Assembly: GCF_002909445.1 (NCBI RefSeq)
Contig: NZ_PPXC01000004.1
Coordinates: 310,001 to 374,000 of the forward strand
Direction of reading: 5' to 3'
DNA: 64,000 bases
DNA from: Arthrobacter glacialis
GTDB lineage: Bacteria; Actinomycetota; Actinomycetes; Actinomycetales; Micrococcaceae
Shown here: positions 16,754 to 25,844 of the stretch, piece by piece
Position numbering within the stretch: the stretch's first letter is position 1
How the letters are laid out: the number at the start of each line of letters is the position of its first letter
The notes under the pieces: generated by a model
What the model was told of the DNA's origin: nothing
The model's input: only the letters and a program-made list of their open reading frames with translations
The model's database searches: none
Position numbers and translations under genes: made by a program

Positions 16754-17170
16754 TTATGCCGCTGGCCTGATCGTGCCAGGCAGGAAAGGCAGCCACGGCG
16801 CCGAGTACACCAGCGGAACCGATGCGCCCGGTTCAACCGTGAAGTTCACTTCGCCAAATTTCCATATCCGGTTGAACAGGAAAATGGTCACAGTTGCTGC
16901 ATCTGCGCCAGGAACCTTCCAGTTCCTGGTTCCCCACTGGGTTGGCTGGGCCACCCCGTCCACAACGACTGTGGGCTTGGGGAACCAGCCCAGCCAAGGC
17001 TTGCGCAGGGTCAGCTCAAAACGGCGTGTGGTGTTTGTCGGCTCGATCACACGTTCCAGCCTAACGCTTGCCGGCCAGAGTTTCTTGATCAGGATAGTGC
17101 GCTGGACAGCACTCCAGCCCTCGATTTTTTGAATGCGCCGGCAGCTGCTCGGGAGCGCGCGGGAACTCAC
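16754..17170 (-). CDS. Small hypothetical protein
   Basis: 138 residues if GTG 17168-17170 is used. The same frame stays open to 17338, but that part lies inside the divergent protease gene and looks like a shadow. The body has regular protein composition: RTILIKKLWPASVRLERVI, then FELTLRKPWLGWFPKPTVVV, and VTIFLFNRIWKFGEVNFTV. Alternating hydrophobic residues suggest a beta-rich fold; no membrane span is obvious. I do not recognise the family. It is divergent, 25 bp from the M50-like gene. Confidence 0.6.
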   Translation of the reverse strand: MSSRALPSSCRRIQKIEGWSAVQRTILIKKLWPASVRLERVIEPTNTTRRFELTLRKPWLGWFPKPTVVVDGVAQPTQWGTRNWKVPGADAATVTIFLFNRIWKFGEVNFTVEPGASVPLVYSAPWLPFLPGTIRPAA

Positions 17171-17195
17171 AGCCGCTTCGCATAAGCTTCCTTGG

Positions 17196-17954
17196 GTGAT
17201 TACTGAGCAACTGCAACCCCTCACCGCTGTCGACTCTTGGTGGCAGTCGGTGTTGTCCGGTTTTGTCCATGCGGAGACCCCCGCAGTCCCTGTCGCACTT
17301 TTACTTGGCATTGTTGCTGCCGCAGTGATTCTGAGCATCCCGCGAGTGACCTGGCGTTGGTTTGGCCTCTACGTGACGTTTGTGCACGAGCTCGGCCACG
17401 CCTTTGCCGCCCTGATGACCGGCCGGTTTGTGCACGGACTCAAGATTGGGCTTGATCATTCAGGGCAGCTGGTCAGCAGCGGTCGGCGCGGATTTAGCGC
17501 CACCTGGTCAGGTTTTTGGGGCTACCCAGCCCCTGCCGTGGTTGGCTTGGCACTAGTCTGGTCCGTATCAGCCGGCTGGGCAGGCGCCGCCGCATCCGTG
17601 GGCGCATTGGCGCTCCTGGTGGCGTTGATCTTCCTGCGCAATTTCACCGGCATCATGGTGGCCCTAGTGAGCGCAGCCATTGCCCAATGCCTAGTCATGT
17701 TCGCCAATCAGCAAACCGTCAGCTATGTGATCTTGACTCTGGGCATCGCCCTGGGCGTCGGCTCGGTCCGTGACTTTTTCAAGGTGGCGGCCGTCCACAC
17801 CCGACGCCGCAATCAACTAGCCAGCTCCGACGCCTACATCCTCGCTCAGTCCACCGGTGCGCCGTCGTTCATCTGGCTTAGCGGCTTTGCCATCATGATC
17901 GCCGGCTCAGCCGTGTGCTCGGCATACCTGCTGTGGGGCATGCTGGCCCGCTAG
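17196..17954 (+). CDS. M50B-like membrane metalloprotease
   Basis: About 252 residues from GTG 17196. The zinc motif HELGH lies in TFVHELGHAFAALMTGRFVH at about residue 68, after a first hydrophobic segment (VALLLGIVAAAVILSIP). Several further membrane spans follow (AVVGLALVWSVSAGWAG, LLVALIFLRNFTGIMVALV, FAIMIAGSAVCSAYLLWG). The family (peptidase M50B-like, related to site-2 proteases) is widespread in actinobacteria. The substrate is unknown. A longer in-frame start at 17133 would overlap the divergent small gene. Confidence 0.82.
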   Translation: MITEQLQPLTAVDSWWQSVLSGFVHAETPAVPVALLLGIVAAAVILSIPRVTWRWFGLYVTFVHELGHAFAALMTGRFVHGLKIGLDHSGQLVSSGRRGFSATWSGFWGYPAPAVVGLALVWSVSAGWAGAAASVGALALLVALIFLRNFTGIMVALVSAAIAQCLVMFANQQTVSYVILTLGIALGVGSVRDFFKVAAVHTRRRNQLASSDAYILAQSTGAPSFIWLSGFAIMIAGSAVCSAYLLWGMLAR

Positions 17955-17979
17955 ACCTAAGCCCGGCAGTGGGCGGGAG

Positions 17980-20871
17980 CTAGAGCCGGAAAGCAGCCAC
18001 CACGACGGCGCCGGAAATGACCATGCGAATATCCGCAGCCCCTGCACCACGGTGAGATGGCAGCTCGAAGCTCATCTCGCCACTGCTCCCGGCTGGTATA
18101 TCCAGCGCCACCCACGGCACCCAACTCCCTGCTGCCCCTGCCCGCTCAAAGGCGAGGTGTCCGCCGTCGCTCCTGGCGACGCGCACCATGCCTCGGCCAG
18201 CCGGGCTTGCCGGAACCGAGGCTGGGGCACTGGCCCAGTTGCGGTATTGTGCCACTGCCCTCTGATGCCCCGCCAGCACAGCGACGGCCGTCCCACGGAG
18301 GTGGGTTTCGGGCACCAGTTCCAGACCATGGGCAGCATCAAAATGCTCGGCGCGCACCTGATCCCCGGCTTGCCTGTCAGGGCTGCCCGCACCGGATAGG
18401 ACCACTCTTGCCGCAAGGGGCAGGACTGCGGCTGATTTACCGGCCAAGAAAATATACTCACCAGGCTCCGTGAGCATGCGCAGGGCCGTGACGCTGAAGG
18501 TGGCCAATCGCTCGCGCGCAACCCTCACGGTAACGCGGCGCTGCTCTCCTGCTGGTACTTGGACCCTGCTGTGGCCGGCCAGGAGACGGTGCGGGAACTC
18601 AAAGCGATGCCCCGGCGCTGCGACATATATCTGGACCAGTTCTTGCGCATCCCGTGGTCCGGTGTTGCGCACGGTGACCGTCACCTCAATCCCCTGCCCG
18701 CCGTGATCGGCAACGAGCAGTTCGCTGTACTCAACCTCGGCATAGCCCAGGCCGTGGCCCATTGCGTAAAGCGGTTCAGCTGTCGAATACTGGTAAGTAG
18801 CGCCGGCCGCGATGATGTCATAGTCCAAAATATCGGGCAGGTCCGAGTCCTTGGCAAACCACGTCTGTGGGAGCCGTCCGTAAGGCTCAGCCGACCCGGA
18901 AATCACTGCCGCCAGTCCGTGACCCAGTTCCTGGCCTGCGTGCGAGGACCACAAAATCGCCGGCACACTCGCCAATTCACCCAGAGCGTACGGGTAAGAG
19001 GAAATAATCACCAGGACCGTATTGGGGTTGGCTTCACGCACCACCTGCACCATCTCCTGGTCGCGCTGGGAAAGCTCCAGAGTGCACCGGTCCAGTGTTT
19101 CCCGCCCACCCAGGTGGGGATCGTTTCCAACCACGACGACGGCGACACTCGCCGCGGCGGCCGCCTTCGCCGCAGCTTCCAAGCCATTTCCGGCCATCCT
19201 GAGGGTAAAAGTATCGGCAACCTCGATGGTGCCGGCCACCAGCAATGCACTGCCAGTATGAGTTTCCACGTGCACCCATTTTCCGGTGCCAACATGCTGA
19301 ATCCGCACGCAGCCGTCGCTGCCGCGGTGCAGGCGGAAGGTTTCCTGGACAATCCAGCCGCCAACTCTGCTGGCGCTCGGGTACAGATAGCCGTCATTTC
19401 CGGCAGCCAGCAGCAGCCCGTTCGATCGTGCGCGCAGAGTGACTTCCCCGCCGCCCCAATCCTGCAGTTCAAAGAGCTGGTCCGCGCCCGCCGCCGCGGA
19501 CGTTGCCGCCAGGGCTGCCGTGTCACCGGCGCTGCCCAAATAACATCCGGTGCGGATGCTGCGCAGGGCCACCACATCATGCCCGCCAACTGCTGCCACC
19601 TCTGGGTAAAGCTCGCCAAGCCCCTCAGCAAGGCTGAGCGAATACTCCGGCGTCCCGCTGTACCAGTCGGTGAGAACGTGAGTTCCCAGCGCACCGATCA
19701 CGGCCACCTGCCCGGGTGCAGCTGACAGCGGCAGCAAGGGGCCCGGCGTCGAATTTTCAGTTGAAGCGGCCGGCGCATTATTGGCCAGTAGGACCACGGA
19801 TTTGGCCGCTGCTTCACTGGCCAGCAGCCGGTGCGCTTCGCTTTGACTGGCCCCATCGGGCCCATCCGCGTACGGGTTCGTTTCGGCACCGAATTCCCCG
19901 GTGGCCGCGCGCAGGCGCAGCAGCCGCAGGACACTGGCGTCGACGTCATCCATGGAAATCAGCCCGCGCTCAAGTGCCTGCTCCAGATGCGAAATTGAGG
20001 GCGCGGAATCTGCGCCGTCGTCAGTGAAATTGTCCACCCCGGCCAACAGCGCAGCAGCATAGGCTGCCGGGGCGTCAGGAAAATACTTCTCGGCCTTATA
20101 CAAGCTCGTGGGCGCACCAGCATCTGTCACAATCGTCAGTTCGGAGCCTCCGGGCCACTGGCGCAAGTGCTCCGCCACCAGGTCCGAAACGTGGGCGGGC
20201 ATGCCGTTGACGAGATTGTAGGAGAGCATGACGGCACCCACGGCACCATCGGCGATGGGCGTGCTGTAGGCGGGCAGTTCATATTCGTGCAACACCCTGG
20301 CGCGCAGCTGCGTGGAGGAGACGTTACGGTCCACCTCATTGTTGTAACCCAGAAAATGCTTGAGGGTGGGAGTAGTTTGCCAAACATTTGGGTCATTGCC
20401 ACGCAAGCCCTGGCAGAAGGCCGACGCCAGCTTGCCTGTCAGCACCGGATCTTCGGAAAAACCCTCCTCGTTCCGCCCCCACAACGGGTGCCGCAGCGGG
20501 TTGACCACCGGCGCCCACACGTTGAGGCTGATCGATGGATCTGCCGCGTGTTTTGAACGCACTTCGACCCCCACCGCTTCACCCACGCGACGCAACAGAT
20601 CCTCATCCCACGTGGCAGCTAGTCCCACGGGCTGCGGGAAAACTGTTGCCTTCCCCAGCCAGGCCACGCCGTGTGCTCCTTCGGTGCCGGTCTGGAACGC
20701 GGCAATACCCAATAGTTCCACGCCCGGAGAATGCTGATGCAGCATGGCCAGTTTCTCTGCCGTGCTCAGCTGCGCCAGCAGTGCCTCAGCAATCCCGCCG
20801 TGCACTGCTGGCTGTGTCGTGGATGCCGAATCAGTGGACGCCATCAATGGGTGGGCAGGGGGCAGAAGCAT
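17980..20871 (-). CDS. Glycoside hydrolase family 3, multidomain, with inserted beta-trefoil-like domain
   Basis: 963 residues. The N-terminal TIM barrel carries family-3 landmarks: SLNVWAPVVNPLRHPLWGRN, KHFLGYNNE, VMLSYNLVNG and the nucleophile segment TIVTDAGAP. In the alpha/beta-sandwich domain the loop GGRETLDRCTLELSQRDQ carries the likely acid/base Glu. About 130 residues between these parts (from GCYLGSAGDTAAL to VADTFTLRMAG) show repeats of the fascin/ricin beta-trefoil kind. A fibronectin-III-like domain and a C-terminal CBM6-like module (VPWVALDIPAGSSGEMSFEL) follow. There is no signal peptide, so it works inside the cell. Start at ATG 20871 has GAGGACC before it. Expected role: beta-glucosidase or beta-xylosidase on imported oligosaccharides. 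Confidence 0.88.
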   Translation of the reverse strand: MLLPPAHPLMASTDSASTTQPAVHGGIAEALLAQLSTAEKLAMLHQHSPGVELLGIAAFQTGTEGAHGVAWLGKATVFPQPVGLAATWDEDLLRRVGEAVGVEVRSKHAADPSISLNVWAPVVNPLRHPLWGRNEEGFSEDPVLTGKLASAFCQGLRGNDPNVWQTTPTLKHFLGYNNEVDRNVSSTQLRARVLHEYELPAYSTPIADGAVGAVMLSYNLVNGMPAHVSDLVAEHLRQWPGGSELTIVTDAGAPTSLYKAEKYFPDAPAAYAAALLAGVDNFTDDGADSAPSISHLEQALERGLISMDDVDASVLRLLRLRAATGEFGAETNPYADGPDGASQSEAHRLLASEAAAKSVVLLANNAPAASTENSTPGPLLPLSAAPGQVAVIGALGTHVLTDWYSGTPEYSLSLAEGLGELYPEVAAVGGHDVVALRSIRTGCYLGSAGDTAALAATSAAAGADQLFELQDWGGGEVTLRARSNGLLLAAGNDGYLYPSASRVGGWIVQETFRLHRGSDGCVRIQHVGTGKWVHVETHTGSALLVAGTIEVADTFTLRMAGNGLEAAAKAAAAASVAVVVVGNDPHLGGRETLDRCTLELSQRDQEMVQVVREANPNTVLVIISSYPYALGELASVPAILWSSHAGQELGHGLAAVISGSAEPYGRLPQTWFAKDSDLPDILDYDIIAAGATYQYSTAEPLYAMGHGLGYAEVEYSELLVADHGGQGIEVTVTVRNTGPRDAQELVQIYVAAPGHRFEFPHRLLAGHSRVQVPAGEQRRVTVRVARERLATFSVTALRMLTEPGEYIFLAGKSAAVLPLAARVVLSGAGSPDRQAGDQVRAEHFDAAHGLELVPETHLRGTAVAVLAGHQRAVAQYRNWASAPASVPASPAGRGMVRVARSDGGHLAFERAGAAGSWVPWVALDIPAGSSGEMSFELPSHRGAGAADIRMVISGAVVVAAFRL

Positions 20872-20901
20872 GACTGGTCCTCAAGGATTAGGCATTTGCT
20901 G

Positions 20902-20915
20902 TTTAAGCGCTTGCG
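20902..20915. promoter_or_regulatory. Putative LacI-family operator near the GH3 gene
   Basis: Contains the perfect palindrome AAGCGCTT (20905-20912), the core of many LacI-type boxes. It sits 31-44 bp upstream of the GH3 start. It fits the local consensus TCGAAGCGCTTCGA in 9 of 14 positions. Confidence 0.45.
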
Positions 20916-21012
20916 TACGGGATTGCGTTTCATTCTTACATCAATATACCTGTGAGGTACAGCACAAAATATTGTTGCGTGATTGACACCACATGCCTTA
21001 GGCTCGACTCAA

Positions 21013-21026
21013 TCGAAGCGCATCGA
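21013..21026. promoter_or_regulatory. Putative LacI-family operator upstream of the sugar-transporter operon
   Basis: TCGAAGCGCATCGA is palindromic at 12 of 14 positions around GCGC. It lies 95-108 bp upstream of the binding-protein start. A TTGACA hexamer at 20983-20988 would place the transcription start close to this box, which fits repression. The -10 region is not clear. Confidence 0.5.
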
Positions 21027-21120
21027 CACATTCTTCAACGATTTTCTAATCTTTTCCTTCGGGTGCTGGACCCGCACCGAAGAATCCATGAGACACACCA
21101 TCACAAAGGAGTGACACATT

Positions 21121-22794
21121 ATGAAGAAGCATGAATCGGCAACACCCACAGGCCTTGGCACCAAGAATCTCAACCGTAGGTCTTTTCTGGGACTTGCAGG
21201 TATCTCCGCCGTTGCCCTGAGCACGGCGGCCGTCCTGACATCCTGCAGCAACGGCGCCAGCAAGGCCCAAGTGACATCTTCCTTGGGTTTGGCTGATTCA
21301 GTGGCGAAAGTTGTCCCCAGCTACGTCCCCATCGATCTGGTGACCCCTGACATTGCCAGCGTCAACGGTTCAACTCCGGGATTCACCACCATCCCTGCCA
21401 CCTTGGTCAAATCCGTCACTGAAGTTCCGGGCAAGGGTGGAAGCTACAAAGCCATGACCCCCGCCTGGTGGACAGTACCGCCGGCCTTGGCTGACAACAG
21501 TTACTACCAAGCAGTCAACAAAGCCCTCGGCGCCACCATCGATTTCCAGGTCAACGATGGAAACAGCTACGGGGATAAGATCCAGACAGTCCTAGCCTCC
21601 CCCAAGGACGTCCCCGACTGGGTGGTCATCCCCTCGTGGAACCTGCCTCCGCGCTTTAGCCAAGCCGTGGCCACCGTCTTTGAAGACCTTTCCCCGTACT
21701 TGGCTGGCGACAAGGCCAAAAAGTACCCCAACCTCGCCAACATCCCCACAGCGGCCTGGAAATTCAGCGCCTTCGCCGACGGACTCTACGGTCTCCCTTA
21801 CCCGTCCACGCTCATTACTGACGCCATTTTCTACCGCAAGGACATCTTTACGGAGATGGGTCTGGAAGCCCCCAAGAGTGCCGATGAATATCTGTCCATC
21901 GCCAAGGAACTGACGGACCCGGCCAAGAAGCGTTGGGGTTCCGAGGATGTTTGGAACGGTGCGCAGCTGATGTTCGGAGTGGTCCCGAAATGGGATCTCG
22001 TTGACGGCGCTCTGGTCAACAAGGTGGAAACCGATGAATACCGCGCAGCCCTGGAATGGATCGCCAAACTCTTCGCCTCCGGCGCGGTTCACCCCGACGC
22101 CGTCGCCGGCAACTTGCAGCAGGCCAAGTCCCGCTTTGAATCCGGCGCCTCCCTCATGTCCACTGACGGGCTGGGCAGTTGGCATGAATCCTTGGCCCGG
22201 GTACTGCCCACCAACCCCAAATACGACATGCAACCCATGGATTTCTTCTCTGCCGACGGAGGCAAGCCCACCCTCTTCCAGGGCTCCCCGGCCAGCATCT
22301 TCAGCTTCATCAAGAAGAACAGCGACAAAACCAAGATCGAGGAATTGCTCGCGCTGGCAAACTACATGGCAGCCCCGTTTGGAACCGAGGAATACCAGCT
22401 GATCAACTTCGGCGTTGAAGGCGTCCACTTCACCAAGGACGATCAGAACATTCCCCAGACAACCGATAAGGGTCGCGCGGAAGTGACAAGCACTTACGCG
22501 TTCCTGGTCAACTCCCCCATCGTCAACGCAAAGGTCCAGTACCCGGGCTACGTGCAGTCCGCCAGCGAGTGGGAGGCCCGCCAGGCCCCGTTCGTCAAGG
22601 AGCCGGAGTTCTTTGGCCTGCAGATCGAAGAGCCCAGCAAGTTCGGTTCACTGAGCAAGCCCTTTGACGATCTGGCCATGGACATTGCCCGCGGCCGCAA
22701 GAAGATCAGCGATCTAGATGCCGCGATTGCCACGTGGAAGAAGAACGGTGGCGATGAGCTCCGGGAGTTCTACACCGGATTCCTGAGCGCGTGA
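21121..22794 (+). CDS. Sugar ABC transporter substrate-binding lipoprotein (Tat-type)
   Basis: 557 residues. The signal region NRRSFLGLAGISAVALSTAA has a twin-arginine pair at 19-20, and the lipobox LTSC puts the lipidated Cys at residue 42. The mature part is a large two-lobe binding protein of the LplA/YtcQ type (DWVVIPSWNLPPRF, YGLPYPSTLITDAIFYRKDI, SDKTKIEELLALANYMAAPF). It captures oligosaccharides outside the membrane. An AAGGAG site lies 9-10 bases before ATG. It is the first gene of a three-gene transporter operon that overlaps the next gene by GTGA. Confidence 0.92.
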   Translation: MKKHESATPTGLGTKNLNRRSFLGLAGISAVALSTAAVLTSCSNGASKAQVTSSLGLADSVAKVVPSYVPIDLVTPDIASVNGSTPGFTTIPATLVKSVTEVPGKGGSYKAMTPAWWTVPPALADNSYYQAVNKALGATIDFQVNDGNSYGDKIQTVLASPKDVPDWVVIPSWNLPPRFSQAVATVFEDLSPYLAGDKAKKYPNLANIPTAAWKFSAFADGLYGLPYPSTLITDAIFYRKDIFTEMGLEAPKSADEYLSIAKELTDPAKKRWGSEDVWNGAQLMFGVVPKWDLVDGALVNKVETDEYRAALEWIAKLFASGAVHPDAVAGNLQQAKSRFESGASLMSTDGLGSWHESLARVLPTNPKYDMQPMDFFSADGGKPTLFQGSPASIFSFIKKNSDKTKIEELLALANYMAAPFGTEEYQLINFGVEGVHFTKDDQNIPQTTDKGRAEVTSTYAFLVNSPIVNAKVQYPGYVQSASEWEARQAPFVKEPEFFGLQIEEPSKFGSLSKPFDDLAMDIARGRKKISDLDAAIATWKKNGGDELREFYTGFLSA

Positions 22795-23837
22795 GCGGGC
22801 AGCGTTCCATGAGCACCCTGTTGAAGACGGACACTGATGCCGTCACGGGAAACGGCGCGCCAGGCGGGCGCGCCGACTCCACCAAAACCCGTAACAAGTC
22901 CAAGCTGGCCCCTGGCGTCAGGTCCAGCCTCGGTCTCAAGGCGAGATTCCGCCGTGACAAATCCTTGATCTTCATGACGTTGCCGGCGGTTCTGCTGTTG
23001 GCAGTTTTCGCCTACGTACCCATCATGGGCAATATTGTGGCGTTTCAGGACTACTCCCCGTTCGTGGGAATCGCGAACAGCCCGTGGGTTGGTTTGGACA
23101 ACTTTGCCAGGGTTCTCAGTGATTCCAACTTCTGGGTGGCCGTCAAGAACACCCTGGTCATCACGGCGTTCCAGCTTTTCTTCTTCTTCCCCATTCCCAT
23201 TGTCCTGGCGATCTTGCTCAATTCGCTCGTGCGTCCGTCACTGCGCGCCACCATCCAAGCAATCGTCTACCTACCCCATTTCTTTTCATGGGTTTTAGTG
23301 GTTGCCGTATTTCAACAGATTCTGGGCGGGGCAGGGTTGCTCAACCAGCAGCTGCTGGCCCATGGTTGGCAGGGGCTGGACATCATGACCAACCCGGACA
23401 CCTTCTTGTTCCTGATCACCTCCCAATCTATTTGGAAGGATGCTGGCTGGGGCATGATCGTGTTCCTGGCGGCATTGAACGCCATCGACCCCTCACAATA
23501 TGAGGCGGCTGCGGTGGATGGGGCCAACAGATGGAGCCGCATGTGGCACATCACCTTGCCCGGTTTGCGACCAGTCATCATCTTGCTTCTGATCTTGCGT
23601 CTTGGCGATTCCTTGTCGGTCGGCTTCGAACAGCTGATCTTGCAACGCGATGCTGTAGGCGCCGGCGCCTCGGAAGTTCTCGACACCTTCGTTTACTACA
23701 CCGGTGTCCAAAACGGCGACTGGAGTTATGCCGCAGCCGCCGGGCTCCTCAAGGGCTTGGTGTCGCTGGCACTGATCCTCGGGGCCAACAAGATTGCCCA
23801 CCTATTCGGCGAAGCAGGGGTGTACTCCAAAAAATGA
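22791..23837 (+). CDS. ABC transporter permease, LplB/UgpA type
   Basis: 348 residues from GTG 22791, which overlaps the binding-protein stop (ATG 22809 is possible). An unusually long charged N-terminal tail of about 60 residues precedes six membrane spans. The EAA motif that contacts the ATPase is EAAAVDGANRWSRMWHITLP. LplB-type permeases pair with large binding proteins for complex oligosaccharides. It forms the translocation channel with the next gene. Confidence 0.92.
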   Translation: MSGQRSMSTLLKTDTDAVTGNGAPGGRADSTKTRNKSKLAPGVRSSLGLKARFRRDKSLIFMTLPAVLLLAVFAYVPIMGNIVAFQDYSPFVGIANSPWVGLDNFARVLSDSNFWVAVKNTLVITAFQLFFFFPIPIVLAILLNSLVRPSLRATIQAIVYLPHFFSWVLVVAVFQQILGGAGLLNQQLLAHGWQGLDIMTNPDTFLFLITSQSIWKDAGWGMIVFLAALNAIDPSQYEAAAVDGANRWSRMWHITLPGLRPVIILLLILRLGDSLSVGFEQLILQRDAVGAGASEVLDTFVYYTGVQNGDWSYAAAAGLLKGLVSLALILGANKIAHLFGEAGVYSKK

Positions 23838-24778
23838 CCACCATCGAGAAGTCCCAGAAGAAACCGGCCGGCCTGCGCTGGCCACGCAATGAGACACCTG
23901 CCCGTGCAGCGTGGGAAGAGGAACCCTCACTCACTGTCAAGGCGGCCAAGTCAGCGACGTTGATCGTTGTCGTCCTAGCCGTGCTGCTGCCCCTATACAC
24001 AATCGTCCTAACCAGCTTGTCCTCCCAGTCCACCATCACCAACGCCGGGGGGCTGGTGATTATCCCCGGCGAAATCAGCTGGGACGCGTACCGGCAAATC
24101 TTCACAGGCGGTGTTGTCACCCGGGCCATCATGGTCAGCGTCGGCATTACGGCCGTCGGCACCATCTTGAGCATGGTGGTCTCAGTACTGTGCGCGTACG
24201 GACTGTCCCGCCCCGGCACCTTGGCACACACGCCGCTTCTGTTCGTCTTGTTGATCACCATGTTCTTCGCAGCCGGCATGATCCCGTCCTACCTATTGGT
24301 CTCCGGCCTGGGCATGATCGACAGCTACGCGGCACTGATCCTGCCCAGCTGTATCTCCGTGTTCAACATCATCATTTTGCGCGGGTTCTTCATGGGCATC
24401 GATCAAGGCATCTTGGACAGCGCCCGGATTGACGGCGCCAGCGAGTGGCGCATCCTGGCTCAGATCGTCATGCCGATGTCCAAGGCTGTCACCGCCGTGA
24501 TCGCACTGTTCTACGGCGTGGGCTACTGGAACGCGTTCTTCAACGCCATCTTGTACATCAACGAGAGTTCGAAGAACCCCCTTCAGGTGGTGCTGCGGTC
24601 CTACGTACTGCAGGGCGTTTCCGTGCCCGGTCAAATCGCCGTCGGACAGGGAGTAGCCGCATCATTGGCCCTGCAGATGGCTGTGATCGTTGTGGCCATG
24701 GTGCCGATCCTGTTTGTGTACCCGTTCGTACAAAAGCACTTCACCAAGGGCGTCATGATTGGTGCGGTGAAGGGCTAA
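23834..24778 (+). CDS. ABC transporter permease, LplC/YtcP type
   Basis: 314 residues from ATG 23834, which overlaps the preceding stop as ATGA; the frame open further upstream is a shadow of the first permease. Six membrane spans and the EAA-like loop DSARIDGASEWRILAQIVMP are present, ending in the usual VQKHFTKGVMIGAVKG. No ATP-binding gene follows, so the importer must borrow a shared MsmK/MsiK-type ATPase from elsewhere. Its stop overlaps the convergent lacI-type stop. Confidence 0.93.
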   Translation: MTTIEKSQKKPAGLRWPRNETPARAAWEEEPSLTVKAAKSATLIVVVLAVLLPLYTIVLTSLSSQSTITNAGGLVIIPGEISWDAYRQIFTGGVVTRAIMVSVGITAVGTILSMVVSVLCAYGLSRPGTLAHTPLLFVLLITMFFAAGMIPSYLLVSGLGMIDSYAALILPSCISVFNIIILRGFFMGIDQGILDSARIDGASEWRILAQIVMPMSKAVTAVIALFYGVGYWNAFFNAILYINESSKNPLQVVLRSYVLQGVSVPGQIAVGQGVAASLALQMAVIVVAMVPILFVYPFVQKHFTKGVMIGAVKG

Positions 24779-25803
24779 TGCACTCGCCCATCCTTGGATT
24801 CGCTGGTCACAGCCACAGTGGTGCCACGTTCGACCAGCGTGGGCACAATCAAGCGCACCTCCGTCGGCTTCTCGGAATGCATCCGCTCCATGACCATCTC
24901 GACGGCGGTCCTGCCAATGTCGTGCGCGGGGATGCTCACAGCAGTCCACGGAACGGTGCTGGCCAACGCCACGTCGGTGGGGGCGATGGCCACGATGGAC
25001 AGGTCCTCGGGAACCCTCAAGCCCATGGTGGCGAGGGTGTCCCGCAGGAACGGGATCAGGAATTCGTTGTGCACTACAAGACCCGTTGCTGCCTGTGGTC
25101 CCGTGACGAGTTCCTGGAGCGCCTCAACCAAGGCACTCGAGGTTGGCTCACAGGCGCGGCTCGCGAAGTGGGCGCCGGCGTTTCGGCAGGCCTCCTCGAA
25201 GCCACTGCGCACTCGATCGGCGTAGGTCGCATGCCGTTCAAGGGATGCTTGCGGAGAGCCGATCAGGGCAATCCGGCGATGACCCAGCTCCACCAAGTGA
25301 CGGACGGAAACCCGGGACGCTGCGGCGAAATCAAAGTCAACGCAGCTCAGACCGTGGGCATCATCGGGTACCCCAATCAAAACTGCAGGCTTGCGCATCT
25401 TGGCCAGCAGCGGGATTCGCGGGTCCCTGGCCTCGATGTCCATCATGACCAGACCATCAACCACCGATTGAGACGTCACCCGTTCAATGCCACCGATGTC
25501 GTCCTGGGTCAAGAGCAGCACGTCCTGCTCGAAGTTGCGTGCCGTAGTCACCACCGCGGCAACAAACTGCATCACAACGCTGACGTTGACGTCATCGCGC
25601 AAAGGCACCACAAGCCCCAAAACATTGGACCTGTTCGAGGCAAGTGCACGAGCGCCAGCGTGGGGACTGTAACCGAGTTTTTCAATGGCGGCCAGAACCT
25701 GATTCCGGGTGTCAGCGGAAATGGTCCGCTTCCCGCTGAGCACATACGACACAGTGCTGGTGGATACCCCGGCGGCCCTGGCAACATCATTCATCGTGGC
25801 CAT
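24775..25803 (-). CDS. LacI family transcriptional regulator of the oligosaccharide locus
   Basis: 342 residues. The DNA-binding head is MATMNDVARAAGVSTSTVSY followed by the hinge helix GARALASNRSNVLGLVVP. The periplasmic-binding-protein-like sensor domain follows (VDGLVMMDIE, HLVELGHRRIALIGSP, ATGLVVHNEFLIPFLRDTLA). It lies between the transporter and the GH42-GH31-GH43 operon and is divergent from the latter. A local box at 25845-25858 suggests autoregulation. The inducer would be a xyloglucan-derived sugar if the locus assignment is right. Confidence 0.92.
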   Translation of the reverse strand: MATMNDVARAAGVSTSTVSYVLSGKRTISADTRNQVLAAIEKLGYSPHAGARALASNRSNVLGLVVPLRDDVNVSVVMQFVAAVVTTARNFEQDVLLLTQDDIGGIERVTSQSVVDGLVMMDIEARDPRIPLLAKMRKPAVLIGVPDDAHGLSCVDFDFAAASRVSVRHLVELGHRRIALIGSPQASLERHATYADRVRSGFEEACRNAGAHFASRACEPTSSALVEALQELVTGPQAATGLVVHNEFLIPFLRDTLATMGLRVPEDLSIVAIAPTDVALASTVPWTAVSIPAHDIGRTAVEMVMERMHSEKPTEVRLIVPTLVERGTTVAVTSESKDGRVH

Positions 25804-25844
25804 GCCACACTCCTTTTTCAGCCCATCCCAAGCTCACCATCGTA

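Noticed and set aside
17171-17338. N-terminal extension of the small minus-strand gene to 17338
   Set aside because: The extra 56 codons lie inside the divergent protease gene and look like its shadow; GTG 17170 gives a non-overlapping pair.
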